From the IMG/VR virus record IMGVR_UViG_3300028844_007832, positions 1 to 29,890 of that record: 29,890 bases of DNA; one strand, given 5' to 3'. Positions 22,834-29,754 of this stretch are shown one piece after another. This stretch comes from a virus. The notes below the pieces were generated by a model, which was not told the origin of the DNA, made no database searches, and saw only the letters and a list, made by a program, of their open reading frames with translations. Within the stretch, counting starts at the first letter, position 1, and each line of letters begins with the position of its first letter. The translations under genes and the position numbers were made by a program.

Positions 22834-23300
22834 TAGAATCCTTGAGTAAATTTTATTTTTAATTTATCTTCGTCTTTTAGACGATATCCATATGAACCTG
22901 TAATATTATATATTACAACTTTATCTGTACCTGATACAAAGTAGTCTGAAGAGTGTGCATTTGAATTTTCATTTTGTCGTAAACTTAATCCGTTTAAATA
23001 TACTTCTAAACTATCTGTGTTTATTCTTTGTGAACCTGTTGGTTTGAAAGTAACTTGATAAAATTGATTTCCATCAGAATCAAGAGAAGACGATTGGCTA
23101 CCGGACAAATATACTTGTCTGTTTACAAAGTTTCCTTTAAGATAACCATAAGTAACGATTGCGTTATCATCTGCAGAACTTGATGGCTGACCTGTGCCTC
23201 TCATAACGTAAAGAGTTGGCCCGCCATTTGAATTAGTGAACTCTAAATCTTCTTGTGGTCCTATTTGGTTAACTCTTAAAAAATCTCTCGCATCAGGCAT
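22833..23300 (-). CDS. Beta-rich virion protein, related to its 168-aa neighbour
   Basis: This 155-aa protein starts MPDARDFLRVNQIGPQEDLEF. Residues about 60-155 hold a domain with the ordered motifs VYLSGSQSSS, YQVTFKPTG, LEVYLNGLSLR, DYFVSGTDKVVIYNI and DKLKIKF. The 'Y-NG--L----DY--SG----' string resembles small beta-sandwich modules in marine phage fibre proteins that present an 'NG-x-L' turn. It shares this domain with the 168-aa protein that follows. It begins 9 bases after the gp15 stop, so it is in the gp13-gp14-gp15 transcript. The function is not recognised beyond a likely virion component. Confidence 0.75.
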   Translation of the reverse strand: MPDARDFLRVNQIGPQEDLEFTNSNGGPTLYVMRGTGQPSSSADDNAIVTYGYLKGNFVNRQVYLSGSQSSSLDSDGNQFYQVTFKPTGSQRINTDSLEVYLNGLSLRQNENSNAHSSDYFVSGTDKVVIYNITGSYGYRLKDEDKLKIKFTQGF

Positions 23301-23309
23301 TAGCCTCTC

Positions 23310-24185
23310 CTATACTTGACTCTCAATTCCGCCTTGCTGTGGAAAGTTATATTTGTTATCATTTAAATCTTCATTATCTAATGTTTGCTTTAGATTACTT
23401 GATGCTTCTGAAAAGTTTGTAACAAACTTTGGAGAAAATCCTCTCTGTGTGTTAGATACGCCATTAAATTCTTCAGGCAGTAGATACCCATTAAAAGTAA
23501 AACTAAAATTAGTTCTAATTAATCGTTCTTGTTCAAACTCTGATGCATCTTGAAAACTATCTATACTTGCTCGAAATTTAAATTTTCCAGGGTCACCCCA
23601 ATATGAGCCATCAGTAAAATTAATCTTTTCTATAATTCTATTCATTTGGTCTGTGAAGTTTGTCCATATGATAGCTTCATAATTCATAATCATATAATCC
23701 GGCATAGTTACAGAATGAAATTCTTGACTTGGCTCAGCACCATTCATAGCACTCATTAAATCGTATCTGTTATTTACAGAATATTTTTTTTGAAATTGAT
23801 AATTGAGTCTTGGCTTATTAGCATCTAACTTATCAATAGAATAATTTGGGTCTTTTTCAACAGAGACTCGTCTAAATGCTATAACAGGTATAACTCTTTT
23901 TTTATTTCTGTCTTGCATCCACCCTGATTTTCTAACTGCAGCCCATCTTTCAGGATTAGCATACATAATAGGAACTTTAACTTGATTACCATTTTCTTCA
24001 ACTGCGGGTCTTATTACTTCATTAAAATAATACATAACAGCCGCATCGTGGTCCATAAGAGTAATTGAATAATTCTTTTTAAGACTATCATCATCTCTTC
24101 TTAATTCACGAGACCTATTTACTTTACGTTTTTCTGTATATTCTATAGGTCTTGATAACTTTGGCTCTACTTGTCTACCTGCCAT
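23310..24185 (-). CDS. 15: Tail sheath stabiliser/completion protein gp15-like
   Basis: The 291-aa protein (T4 gp15 is 272) aligns by eye with T4 gp15. KVPIMYANPERWAAVRK corresponds to the T4 RVPITYASKEHF segment; DYMIMNYEAIIWTNFTDQMN then IIEKINF corresponds to the 'YELSIFTRYEDDMFQIVEQI' region; and LIRTNFSFTFNGYLLPEEF corresponds to the 'W-LTFEVNGWMYPP' region. gp15 forms the ring at the head-proximal end of the tail that joins tail to neck. The gene overlaps gp14 by one base (TAATG) and follows gp13 and gp14, the same local order as in T4. The N-terminal 40 residues are basic and probably disordered. Confidence 0.85.
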   Translation of the reverse strand: MAGRQVEPKLSRPIEYTEKRKVNRSRELRRDDDSLKKNYSITLMDHDAAVMYYFNEVIRPAVEENGNQVKVPIMYANPERWAAVRKSGWMQDRNKKRVIPVIAFRRVSVEKDPNYSIDKLDANKPRLNYQFQKKYSVNNRYDLMSAMNGAEPSQEFHSVTMPDYMIMNYEAIIWTNFTDQMNRIIEKINFTDGSYWGDPGKFKFRASIDSFQDASEFEQERLIRTNFSFTFNGYLLPEEFNGVSNTQRGFSPKFVTNFSEASSNLKQTLDNEDLNDNKYNFPQQGGIESQV

Positions 24186-24670
24186 TATATTGTCCTCACT
24201 TGTTCAATGCCTAAACTACTTATTCGTGTTAGATATCCTGATGCTATTACTGAAAAGTTTTGATTCTGCATACCTCCTACTAACTGATTTTCATTTAAAT
24301 TAGAAATAGTCCAATATGCGTAATTCCAATTAACTACATCACCTAAACTAATAACAATCTTTGCATCTAAAATTGAATCTCTTAGAAAAGAAAAGGTAAC
24401 ATTTTGATTTCTGTCCGGTCCAAACTCATCAGTATTGAAATCAAAATCTTCAGCTTCAATTAAACAATTCAATGTGACACCCGGTTTCCAAGATTTACCG
24501 GATGCTGATTCTCCATACATATCAGTTGGAGTTTCACCAGCGTCAAGTTGATATACAACAACTTCTTGGTCTATGATTCCGTCTTTACCGTTCACAGGGT
24601 CACCAAGAAGTTCTTTATTAACTTTATGAAAGAAGTTGTTATCTCTTGTTGAGAGAAAGCGTCCTGCCAT
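24185..24670 (-). CDS. 14: Neck protein gp14-like
   Basis: This 161-aa protein is shorter than T4 gp14 (256 aa). Motifs consistent with gp14 are VVYQLDAGETPTDMYGESAS and KSWKPGVTLNCLIEAED; T4 gp14 has a similar 'YGEA--K-FFPGI-LNCLFE' string as I recall. It also has a strand-rich C-terminus (VVNWNYAYWTISNLNENQL). gp13 and gp14 form the neck collar that closes the filled head. The position between gp13 and gp15 supports the call. The missing ~95 residues relative to T4 are probably a T4-specific insertion, since marine relatives tend to be shorter. It starts 4 bases after the gp13 stop. Confidence 0.8.
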   Translation of the reverse strand: MAGRFLSTRDNNFFHKVNKELLGDPVNGKDGIIDQEVVVYQLDAGETPTDMYGESASGKSWKPGVTLNCLIEAEDFDFNTDEFGPDRNQNVTFSFLRDSILDAKIVISLGDVVNWNYAYWTISNLNENQLVGGMQNQNFSVIASGYLTRISSLGIEQVRTI

Positions 24671-24674
24671 TTTA

Positions 24675-25790
24675 TTATCCTATGTAAATAGGGTATGGAA
24701 CTTTATTAAGTTTTTCTTGCAACGCTTCAGCTTCATCTCGTTCTGATTCCATCATTGCTTTTCTACTTGTTTGTTCTAATATTTCCCTAAGTTGTGTTAC
24801 TAAAGTTTCTTTTTCTGAAGCGGCTTCATTTCTTAACGTATCTCCATCCATTGAGACATCACCGCCTGGTATAGGAACTGAAGCATATTTACTTCGTATC
24901 GTTCCTAATAATTCTTTACAAAGAGCTAAAGCATATTTCTTTATCCATTGTTTACCAACATCATTTATATGTCTAAACTCCATATTGTCATACGGAGCAT
25001 TACTAATATCACTAACTCTTCCTACACTATCACCTTTTAACGGATTACCTCTGTCATCTTTAATCAGATATTTAAAATGTAATTTATAGTTTTCTAATGG
25101 TCTTGGAAAAATTCTTAATTTATTGTTAATCAATTCAAATGTATATGCTGATTTTCTTATTTGGTCGTTTAATTCAATCGCTTGTATTCTTAGCAAATCA
25201 GAATACATAGGCATCATCAAAAATTGTACTGAAGGAGAAAAATTTCCCCAACCAAAAGCGTCTAACATATTCATATTATTACTACCAACACCCGCATAAG
25301 GGTCAAAATATTTATTGACTGCTGCAGGGCCTTCATAAAAAACTTTTCTAACTTCTATGCCACTACCTGAAGAAGCTACACTTTCTGAAACGTTTGTCCA
25401 TAATGTATTTAAATCGTATTCTTGTGAGCCACTAACAATGTCAATAGAGCCTGTTTTGAAATCTACCGTACCACCAACACCTGCTTCAGTACCATATTGT
25501 TCTGAAAGAGTTATGAATCTGCCGAAAGAATTTGTAACAGGTCTGTGTGTTAAATTTGAGCCTGTAGATTGTCCTTGTAAAGATAATAGATTATCTTTGA
25601 TATTAAATTGATTTACTTGTGCTTCTACATCTATAATAGGATATCCGAGTCTTTTAGCAGCCCAATCAGAAAATCTATCTACAGAATGTACACCTGAACC
25701 TGAAAATTCTGAATCTGAATCATAAAATCCATATGGTGTTTGACTACTACTAAAATTACTCGAACCAGCCCAAATTGGTAATTGTGCCAT
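24675..25790 (-). CDS. 13: Neck protein gp13-like
   Basis: The 371-aa protein (T4 gp13 is 309) has the characteristic RFSDWAAKRLGYPIIDVEAQ (residues about 40-59), matching the gp13 'F--YCLRRLG-PVI-INV' pattern, then long loops rich in SGS that are an extension relative to T4. A later core spans YSDLLRIQAIELNDQIRKSA and LRIFPRPLENYKLHFKYLI. gp13 is a head-completion neck protein that docks on the portal. It begins a new transcription unit after the gp23 terminator, with an AT motif 27 bases upstream and a TTTGGAG site. Next come gp14 and gp15, as in T4. The C-terminal 60 residues are helical and charged. Confidence 0.82.
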   Translation of the reverse strand: MAQLPIWAGSSNFSSSQTPYGFYDSDSEFSGSGVHSVDRFSDWAAKRLGYPIIDVEAQVNQFNIKDNLLSLQGQSTGSNLTHRPVTNSFGRFITLSEQYGTEAGVGGTVDFKTGSIDIVSGSQEYDLNTLWTNVSESVASSGSGIEVRKVFYEGPAAVNKYFDPYAGVGSNNMNMLDAFGWGNFSPSVQFLMMPMYSDLLRIQAIELNDQIRKSAYTFELINNKLRIFPRPLENYKLHFKYLIKDDRGNPLKGDSVGRVSDISNAPYDNMEFRHINDVGKQWIKKYALALCKELLGTIRSKYASVPIPGGDVSMDGDTLRNEAASEKETLVTQLREILEQTSRKAMMESERDEAEALQEKLNKVPYPIYIG

Positions 25791-25813
25791 TTATTTCTCC
25801 AAAAGTCTTTTGT

Positions 25814-25828
25814 CATATATAAATATAA
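25814..25828 (-). promoter_or_regulatory. AT-rich motif upstream of gp13 (candidate late promoter)
   Basis: The minus strand reads TATATTTATATATG, with TATTTATA at 25825-25818, 27 bases before the gp13 ATG and immediately downstream of the gp23 terminator. Terminator followed by motif followed by gene is repeated at gp18/gp19, which makes a promoter role likely. The 12-mer TATTTATATATG is identical upstream of gp18 and of the sugar module. Confidence 0.58.
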
Positions 25829-25852
25829 AACTATTAAGTTTCTGAAGGTTGT

Positions 25853-25883
25853 AAAAAAAGAAAAAGCCCCAAAAGAGGGGCTT
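25853..25883 (-). terminator. Intrinsic terminator after major capsid gene
   Basis: On the minus strand AAGCCCC, a six-base loop TCTTTT, and GGGGCTT form a seven-pair GC-rich stem followed by TTTCTTTTTTT. It lies 31 bases beyond the gp23 stop codon. T4 also has a strong terminator after gene 23, so this is an expected place. Confidence 0.93.
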
Positions 25884-25914
25884 AATCTTTAAAGTGTATA
25901 AGTTTAACTTAAAC

Positions 25915-27468
25915 TTACACCATATCAACGTCTGCAACGATGACTTTACCGTAGAACTCAGGACGAACCATCTTCTTAGCATAACGAGTCATTACACCTT
26001 TACGTGGAGTAAAGTTGACCGGGTCATACACAAGAGGTGTCATAATTAACGGAATATATGGAGCATATACAGCACCTGTTTCTAAGAAATTACTTCCTCT
26101 GAAACCACATAGTATCTGATTCTCTAACATATAAGGGTTCTTGTAAACCGTATATCTGTTATTTAATGCACCCATTTGTTGTACACCCATTGCATACTTG
26201 TTATTCATCGCATCACCGTTTGTAGATGCAGCGTAGCCTGGAATAGACTCAATTATTGTAGCTGTCTCAGGAGACACAACAATAAAGTTAGCACCACCAC
26301 GTAGTGTTTTTTGATGAATAGCATTACTAACGGCTTGTATTTTGTTTCCAAGTGTTTGGAACCACTCGCCTTTAGTGTAAGCATTTGAGTTACCTGAAGA
26401 TTCAGCGAAAACGTTTCCGCCATCCCATTCAAATCCAACTTTAGCAGACCATCTATCTGTCTTAGCAGAAGCGTTAGCCATTAACATATCAAGGATTTCT
26501 AAATCGATTTCCATAGAAACGTACTCAGAAAGCATAGATGTTAACTCAGCTTCAGCATCAACTGAATGATAAGCGTTAAGGTCTTGAGCTAATTCAGGTG
26601 TCCAAACTGCTTTCAATTTACGTGTCTTAGCGACAATCGGAATTGATTTCATTTGGATGTCTACCTTTGAAAATTTAACTGCAATAGATGATGTTACGTG
26701 AGCACCATATACACCGGATGTTGCTGGTGGAGCGATAACGAAAGAAATAGTATCATTACCGTCGTACTTTGTATAAGCAGGATACTGAGTTGTTACACTA
26801 TCTCCTACTAATTCAAAAGACCTTACAGCGTCTACATCAACGTTGTCTAAATCCTGTTTACGAATACTAACTTTTATCAAAGTACTTAAAGAACTTGATA
26901 AAGAAGGTTCGAAATCAGTATCTTCTTGGTCTACTGAACCGGTTATGTATTTATCTTGTGCTAGCGTTTGTGCACCATCTGTATGTGCTACGGTTTGGGA
27001 TAGTTCTTTCATAGAGTATCCGAATTTACCTGCACCATAAAGTCCGCCACTTGCGTCGCCTGAACCTGATGTGTTACCAAAGATGTCGCCACCTGTGGAA
27101 GCAAGCCCGTTACCGGAGCCGTATTTGAAATCAAGATAGAAAATAAGTCCACTTGGAAGATTCATAGGCTGAACGCTTACGAAGTCTTGAGCAGCTAATT
27201 CACCAAAGATTCTACGAACCAATGGAAGAGCCACACCTGACCATTCTTCTTTTTGTGAGCCAGTAGATGTCTGTGAAGCTTCTTTAACCAGCTGTGAAGC
27301 CTGGTTTTCAAGAAGTACGGACATACTACTTTTCTTAGTTTCATCATTGATTCCATCAAGTAGACCTGTTGGTTCCCATTTCTCTGTAAGCTTTCTTGTG
27401 TGTTTCAACAATTCAGCTTGCGGAGATTGAGCACTCATTAAGTCATTAATGTTGTCATAATTAGGCAT
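25915..27468 (-). CDS. 23: Major capsid protein gp23-like
   Basis: The 517-aa protein (T4 gp23 is 521) builds the hexamers of the head. The N-terminal ~65 residues are helical and probably removed by the prohead protease; LLE at 52-54 fits the T4-type (L/I)xE cleavage rule, though the exact site is uncertain. Conserved parts include LPLVRRIFGELAAQDFVSVQ then PMNLPSGLIFYLDFKYG (about 80-115), KTRKLKAVWTPELAQDLNAY and YVSMEIDLEILDMLM, NFIVVSPETATIIE, and a C-terminal KKMVRPEFYGKVIVADVD. An AGGGG site precedes the start. It follows scaffold gp22 by 11 bases, the T4 order, and is closed by a strong terminator, consistent with very high expression late in infection. Confidence 0.97.
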   Translation of the reverse strand: MPNYDNINDLMSAQSPQAELLKHTRKLTEKWEPTGLLDGINDETKKSSMSVLLENQASQLVKEASQTSTGSQKEEWSGVALPLVRRIFGELAAQDFVSVQPMNLPSGLIFYLDFKYGSGNGLASTGGDIFGNTSGSGDASGGLYGAGKFGYSMKELSQTVAHTDGAQTLAQDKYITGSVDQEDTDFEPSLSSSLSTLIKVSIRKQDLDNVDVDAVRSFELVGDSVTTQYPAYTKYDGNDTISFVIAPPATSGVYGAHVTSSIAVKFSKVDIQMKSIPIVAKTRKLKAVWTPELAQDLNAYHSVDAEAELTSMLSEYVSMEIDLEILDMLMANASAKTDRWSAKVGFEWDGGNVFAESSGNSNAYTKGEWFQTLGNKIQAVSNAIHQKTLRGGANFIVVSPETATIIESIPGYAASTNGDAMNNKYAMGVQQMGALNNRYTVYKNPYMLENQILCGFRGSNFLETGAVYAPYIPLIMTPLVYDPVNFTPRKGVMTRYAKKMVRPEFYGKVIVADVDMV

Positions 27469-27479
27469 TTTAATTCCCC

Positions 27480-28520
27480 TTAAATGATGTTGGCTAACTT
27501 CTTGAATCTGTTGCGAAGAGCTGAACCTTCAGAAATTACTTCTGTTTGTTTTTCACTCTTTGTTGACGCAACAGCTTTAGAAGCTGAGCCTTTTGATTCT
27601 TTAATATTGTTTTTAGCACCATTTCCAAAAGTTTCAGCCATTGTTGAATAAACCAACTTGACTTCTCTTAGATTTGTTGCTCTGTCGAAAGTTTCAACAA
27701 CTTTCATTTTTTGCTCATTGTTTAGGCCATGTGCACGGAAAAGCTTGTTTGTGAAAAGAAGCTTAGCATTAAGTAGATTAACTTCGTTTAGCTTGTCTCT
27801 CATAAATTTGACTGCTGCACGAGTTTCTTCTAACTCAGCTTTAAGTTTAGAAGTTTCAGAAACTTCGTCTTCTTTAGGCTCGTCTTCTTCTTTAAGAGCG
27901 TCAAGTATTTCGTCTAAGTTAAACTCAGAGTCTTCCTTAACTTCATCTTTAGAATCATCGTCCTCTTCTTCTTCTTTCACTTCGTCTTTAGCTTTATCGT
28001 CTTCGTCTTCTTCCTTGACTTCATCTTTTTCGTCTTTATCATTACGTCCTTCTTCAAGGTCGGCATCTTCGTCAAGTTCAGATTCAAGCTCTTTAATAAC
28101 AGCTTCAAGGTCAAGTTCATCTTCATCGGCAGATTTTTCCATGTCTTCGCCTTCTTCTTCGTCCATCTCATCTTCGTGTTCTTCTTCAGCGACTACAGGT
28201 GCATACTTTACACCATCGATTTCGATTATCTCAGACTCATCTACCTCTTCACTATCTTCGTGACCATCTTCTTCAACTTCATCACCGTCGCGTCTCATAT
28301 CGCCACGACCTTCTTCTGCTTCTTCATCATCCATTTCTTCTTCGACATCTTCATCTTCGTGTTCATCTTCGTCAATTTCGATTTCGTTCTGAATTTTCTG
28401 TGAAAGCATATTCTGAAGTTTAGGTGTGAAAGCTTCTTCTAACGCTAACTTAGCATTAGTAATAGCTGTTTCACGAACTGCTTTGGCATCTGCAATGGCA
28501 TCTTTTAATAAATCATCCAT
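27480..28520 (-). CDS. 22: Prohead core scaffolding protein gp22-like
   Basis: This 346-aa internal scaffold protein is longer than T4 gp22 (269 aa). It begins with a helical segment (MDDLLKDAIADAKAVRETAI, then TNAKLALEEAFTPKLQNML) typical of marine T4-like scaffolds. Residues about 50-230 are extremely acidic (Glu/Asp runs broken by Lys), the larger size coming mostly from this region. Residues 235-290 form a coiled coil with helix KLKAELEETRAAVKFMRDKL. The C-terminus is basic (ALRNRFKKLANII). Acidic core plus helical ends is the usual composition of gp22. It lies immediately before gp23. The preceding gap of 135 bases has a hairpin and an AT motif, so scaffold and capsid can be expressed as one unit. 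Confidence 0.9.
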   Translation of the reverse strand: MDDLLKDAIADAKAVRETAITNAKLALEEAFTPKLQNMLSQKIQNEIEIDEDEHEDEDVEEEMDDEEAEEGRGDMRRDGDEVEEDGHEDSEEVDESEIIEIDGVKYAPVVAEEEHEDEMDEEEGEDMEKSADEDELDLEAVIKELESELDEDADLEEGRNDKDEKDEVKEEDEDDKAKDEVKEEEEDDDSKDEVKEDSEFNLDEILDALKEEDEPKEDEVSETSKLKAELEETRAAVKFMRDKLNEVNLLNAKLLFTNKLFRAHGLNNEQKMKVVETFDRATNLREVKLVYSTMAETFGNGAKNNIKESKGSASKAVASTKSEKQTEVISEGSALRNRFKKLANII

Positions 28521-28546
28521 TACTATTCTCCTTACGGAATTTGGAA

Positions 28547-28564
28547 TTAAAATAGTTATTTTAA
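28547..28564. promoter_or_regulatory. AT palindrome in gp22 leader
   Basis: TTAAAATA, two bases, and TATTTTAA form an eight-base inverted repeat 26 bases before the gp22 start. It could be a protein-binding site or a weak mRNA hairpin in the scaffold leader. AT-only palindromes arise by chance in this AT-rich genome, so the functional claim is weak. Confidence 0.3.
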
Positions 28565-28589
28565 ACTATTATAGAATTTCTCTATTGGT

Positions 28590-28621
28590 ACACTTTATGA
28601 TGTACGGAAGTACGAAAGTGT
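28590..28621 (-). promoter_or_regulatory. Structured leader hairpin upstream of gp22
   Basis: On the minus strand ACACTTT pairs with AAAGTGT (seven pairs) enclosing a second stem GTAC-TTCC-GTAC with unpaired bases on one side. The element lies in the 135-base gap between bS21 and gp22, after the AT motif in the direction of transcription, so it would be in the 5' leader of the gp22-gp23 mRNA. It lacks a U-tract, so it is not a terminator. A stabilising or regulatory RNA element is the likely role. Confidence 0.5.
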
Positions 28622-28630
28622 ATTTGTTTT

Positions 28631-28645
28631 TATATAAATATATAA
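28631..28645 (-). promoter_or_regulatory. AT-rich motif upstream of gp22 (candidate late promoter)
   Basis: The minus strand reads TATATATTTATATA, with TATTTATA at 28640-28633, 112 bases before the gp22 ATG and just beyond the end of the bS21 gene. It is the copy farthest from a start, because a hairpin-bearing leader intervenes. Otherwise it matches the 8-base core of the others. Confidence 0.5.
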
Positions 28646-28655
28646 AGAAAAAGTT

Positions 28656-28862
28656 TTATAACCATTTAGTTGGTCTTTTTTCTTTTCTTTGTCTCATACG
28701 AGCTTTAGCTTGTGCTCGTTTTTTTCTTTTTACCGCACTTGGCTTTTTAAATTCTTGTCTTTCACGTAACTCTAAAAGAATACCCGATTCTTTTACTTTT
28801 CGTTTAAATATTGAAATTGCCTTTTCAATACTTTTTCTTTTGTCAACCTTTACATATACCAT
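28656..28862 (-). CDS. rpsU: Ribosomal protein bS21, phage-encoded
   Basis: This 68-aa protein has the length and layout of bacterial bS21: an N-terminal strand (MVYVKV), a helix with AISIFKRKVKESGIL (residues 15-29) corresponding to the E. coli 'ALRRFKRSCEKAGVL' helix, then ELRERQEFKKPSAVKRKK (31-48) corresponding to 'EVRRREFYEKPTTERKRAK', and a long basic C-terminal helix. bS21 sits near the 3' end of 16S rRNA on the small subunit and helps initiation. Phage bS21 genes are known from pelagiphage HTVC008M and other marine phages, and are thought to be incorporated into host ribosomes to favour phage mRNAs. The ATG shares an A with the upstream stop (TAATG), so translation is coupled to the 195-aa gene. 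Confidence 0.95.
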   Translation of the reverse strand: MVYVKVDKRKSIEKAISIFKRKVKESGILLELRERQEFKKPSAVKRKKRAQAKARMRQRKEKRPTKWL

Positions 28863-29449
28863 TAGTCTTTTTCATCCTTCGCATCGTAGTTTTTATCTAC
28901 ATAGTTAAAAAATTTCTTTTTCTTGTCGTTATCCATATCAGCAGGTGAACTTGCATCAAATTTCTTTAAAGCAGACTGAAAGAATTTTTCATATTCATCA
29001 TCTTCTGTAATGTCTTCGCTTATCTCATAATAACGACCCATTATGTTACCCATATCTTCATATAGACCCTGCATACGTTCTTGAAGACTTGCGGCTTCTT
29101 CTGCAATCTTACTAAATTGTTTTGAATGAGTATTTAATTCTTTCATATTACGTGAAACGGTTACTCTGTCAAACCAATCTTCTTGAAGAGATTCTGTATG
29201 TATCTGTGCTGTTTCAGCAACATTCTTTAGTACATTAGCAATGCTACGTAAATCATTTATTTTAATGTCTTCGCCAATACGACCAAATCTATTAACCATA
29301 CCAAGAAATGAGTCTGTATCAATTTTCTTTGATTCTTGTTGCTCGTCTTCGTTGACCATAGTAGCCATCTCAATGGTACCGACAGGTTTTATAGTTTTAA
29401 TAGGGCTAACGAGAACTGAACTTTCTTTTAATATATCTTTAAGTTTCAT
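28862..29449 (-). CDS. Helical hypothetical protein in the head gene cluster
   Basis: This 195-aa protein is mostly helical and charged. It begins MKLKDILKESSVLVSP; residues 55-150 look like a long helical domain with heptad-like spacing (SIANVLKNVAETAQIHTESL; SKQFSKIAEEAASLQERMQG), and the C-terminus is acidic then mixed-charge (KKKKFFNYVDKNYDAKDEKD). The 'MKLKDIL-E' start recurs in internal or scaffold-type proteins of marine T4-like phages in my recollection. Located before bS21, gp22 and gp23, it may be an internal head or core protein. No enzymatic motif is seen and I do not recognise a named family. The stop overlaps the bS21 start. Confidence 0.8.
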   Translation of the reverse strand: MKLKDILKESSVLVSPIKTIKPVGTIEMATMVNEDEQQESKKIDTDSFLGMVNRFGRIGEDIKINDLRSIANVLKNVAETAQIHTESLQEDWFDRVTVSRNMKELNTHSKQFSKIAEEAASLQERMQGLYEDMGNIMGRYYEISEDITEDDEYEKFFQSALKKFDASSPADMDNDKKKKFFNYVDKNYDAKDEKD

Positions 29450-29460
29450 TATAATTTCCT

Positions 29461-29751
29461 TTATCTATGTAATACGTGTACTTTACCTGTAGCACCTATT
29501 GTTACTGAATACACTCCTACAGGATAAACCGTTTTTACTAAACATTGATTACCATTTAGTGTGCCGCTGTTTGAACAATTTATTACTACGTTTGTAGCAT
29601 TTTCAATAATAAATCCTGCAGCACCTGCTTCTGAACCGGTCGCAAAATACGTTGAATTTGGTCCTACGTATGTTACTTTGTTGTAGTCACCTGGACTATG
29701 AGACCTACTTCTCTGTGTTCGGTGTATTCCACCTACATCTGCTGTTGCCAT
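29461..29751 (-). CDS. Small beta-rich hypothetical virion protein
   Basis: This 96-aa protein has a basic, probably disordered N-terminus (GGIHRTQRSRSHSPGDYNKV) followed by a strand-rich domain (residues 26-96) with Gly/Asn turns, including AAGFIIENATNVVINCSNSG and YPVGVYSVTIGATGKVHVLH. Composition and size resemble small head decoration or tail-surface domains, but there is no specific signature. It lies in the head gene block, 3 bases after the stop of the upstream partial gene, with an AGGAG site overlapping that gene's last codons. The two cysteines (in INCSNS and NQCLVK) could approach each other but are not evidence of a disulfide in the cytoplasm. Confidence 0.7.
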   Translation of the reverse strand: MATADVGGIHRTQRSRSHSPGDYNKVTYVGPNSTYFATGSEAGAAGFIIENATNVVINCSNSGTLNGNQCLVKTVYPVGVYSVTIGATGKVHVLHR

Positions 29752-29754
29752 TTC

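Noticed and set aside
25791-25982. 63-codon frame overlapping the gp23 end
   Set aside because: It overlaps the capsid gene in another frame, runs through the terminator and candidate promoter, and encodes an AT-driven Leu/Phe/Lys sequence.
27658-28423. Ser-rich and Phe/His-rich plus-strand frames opposite gp22
   Set aside because: They mirror the Glu/Asp runs (GAA/GAT/GAC) of the scaffold gene on the other strand; no ribosome binding site.
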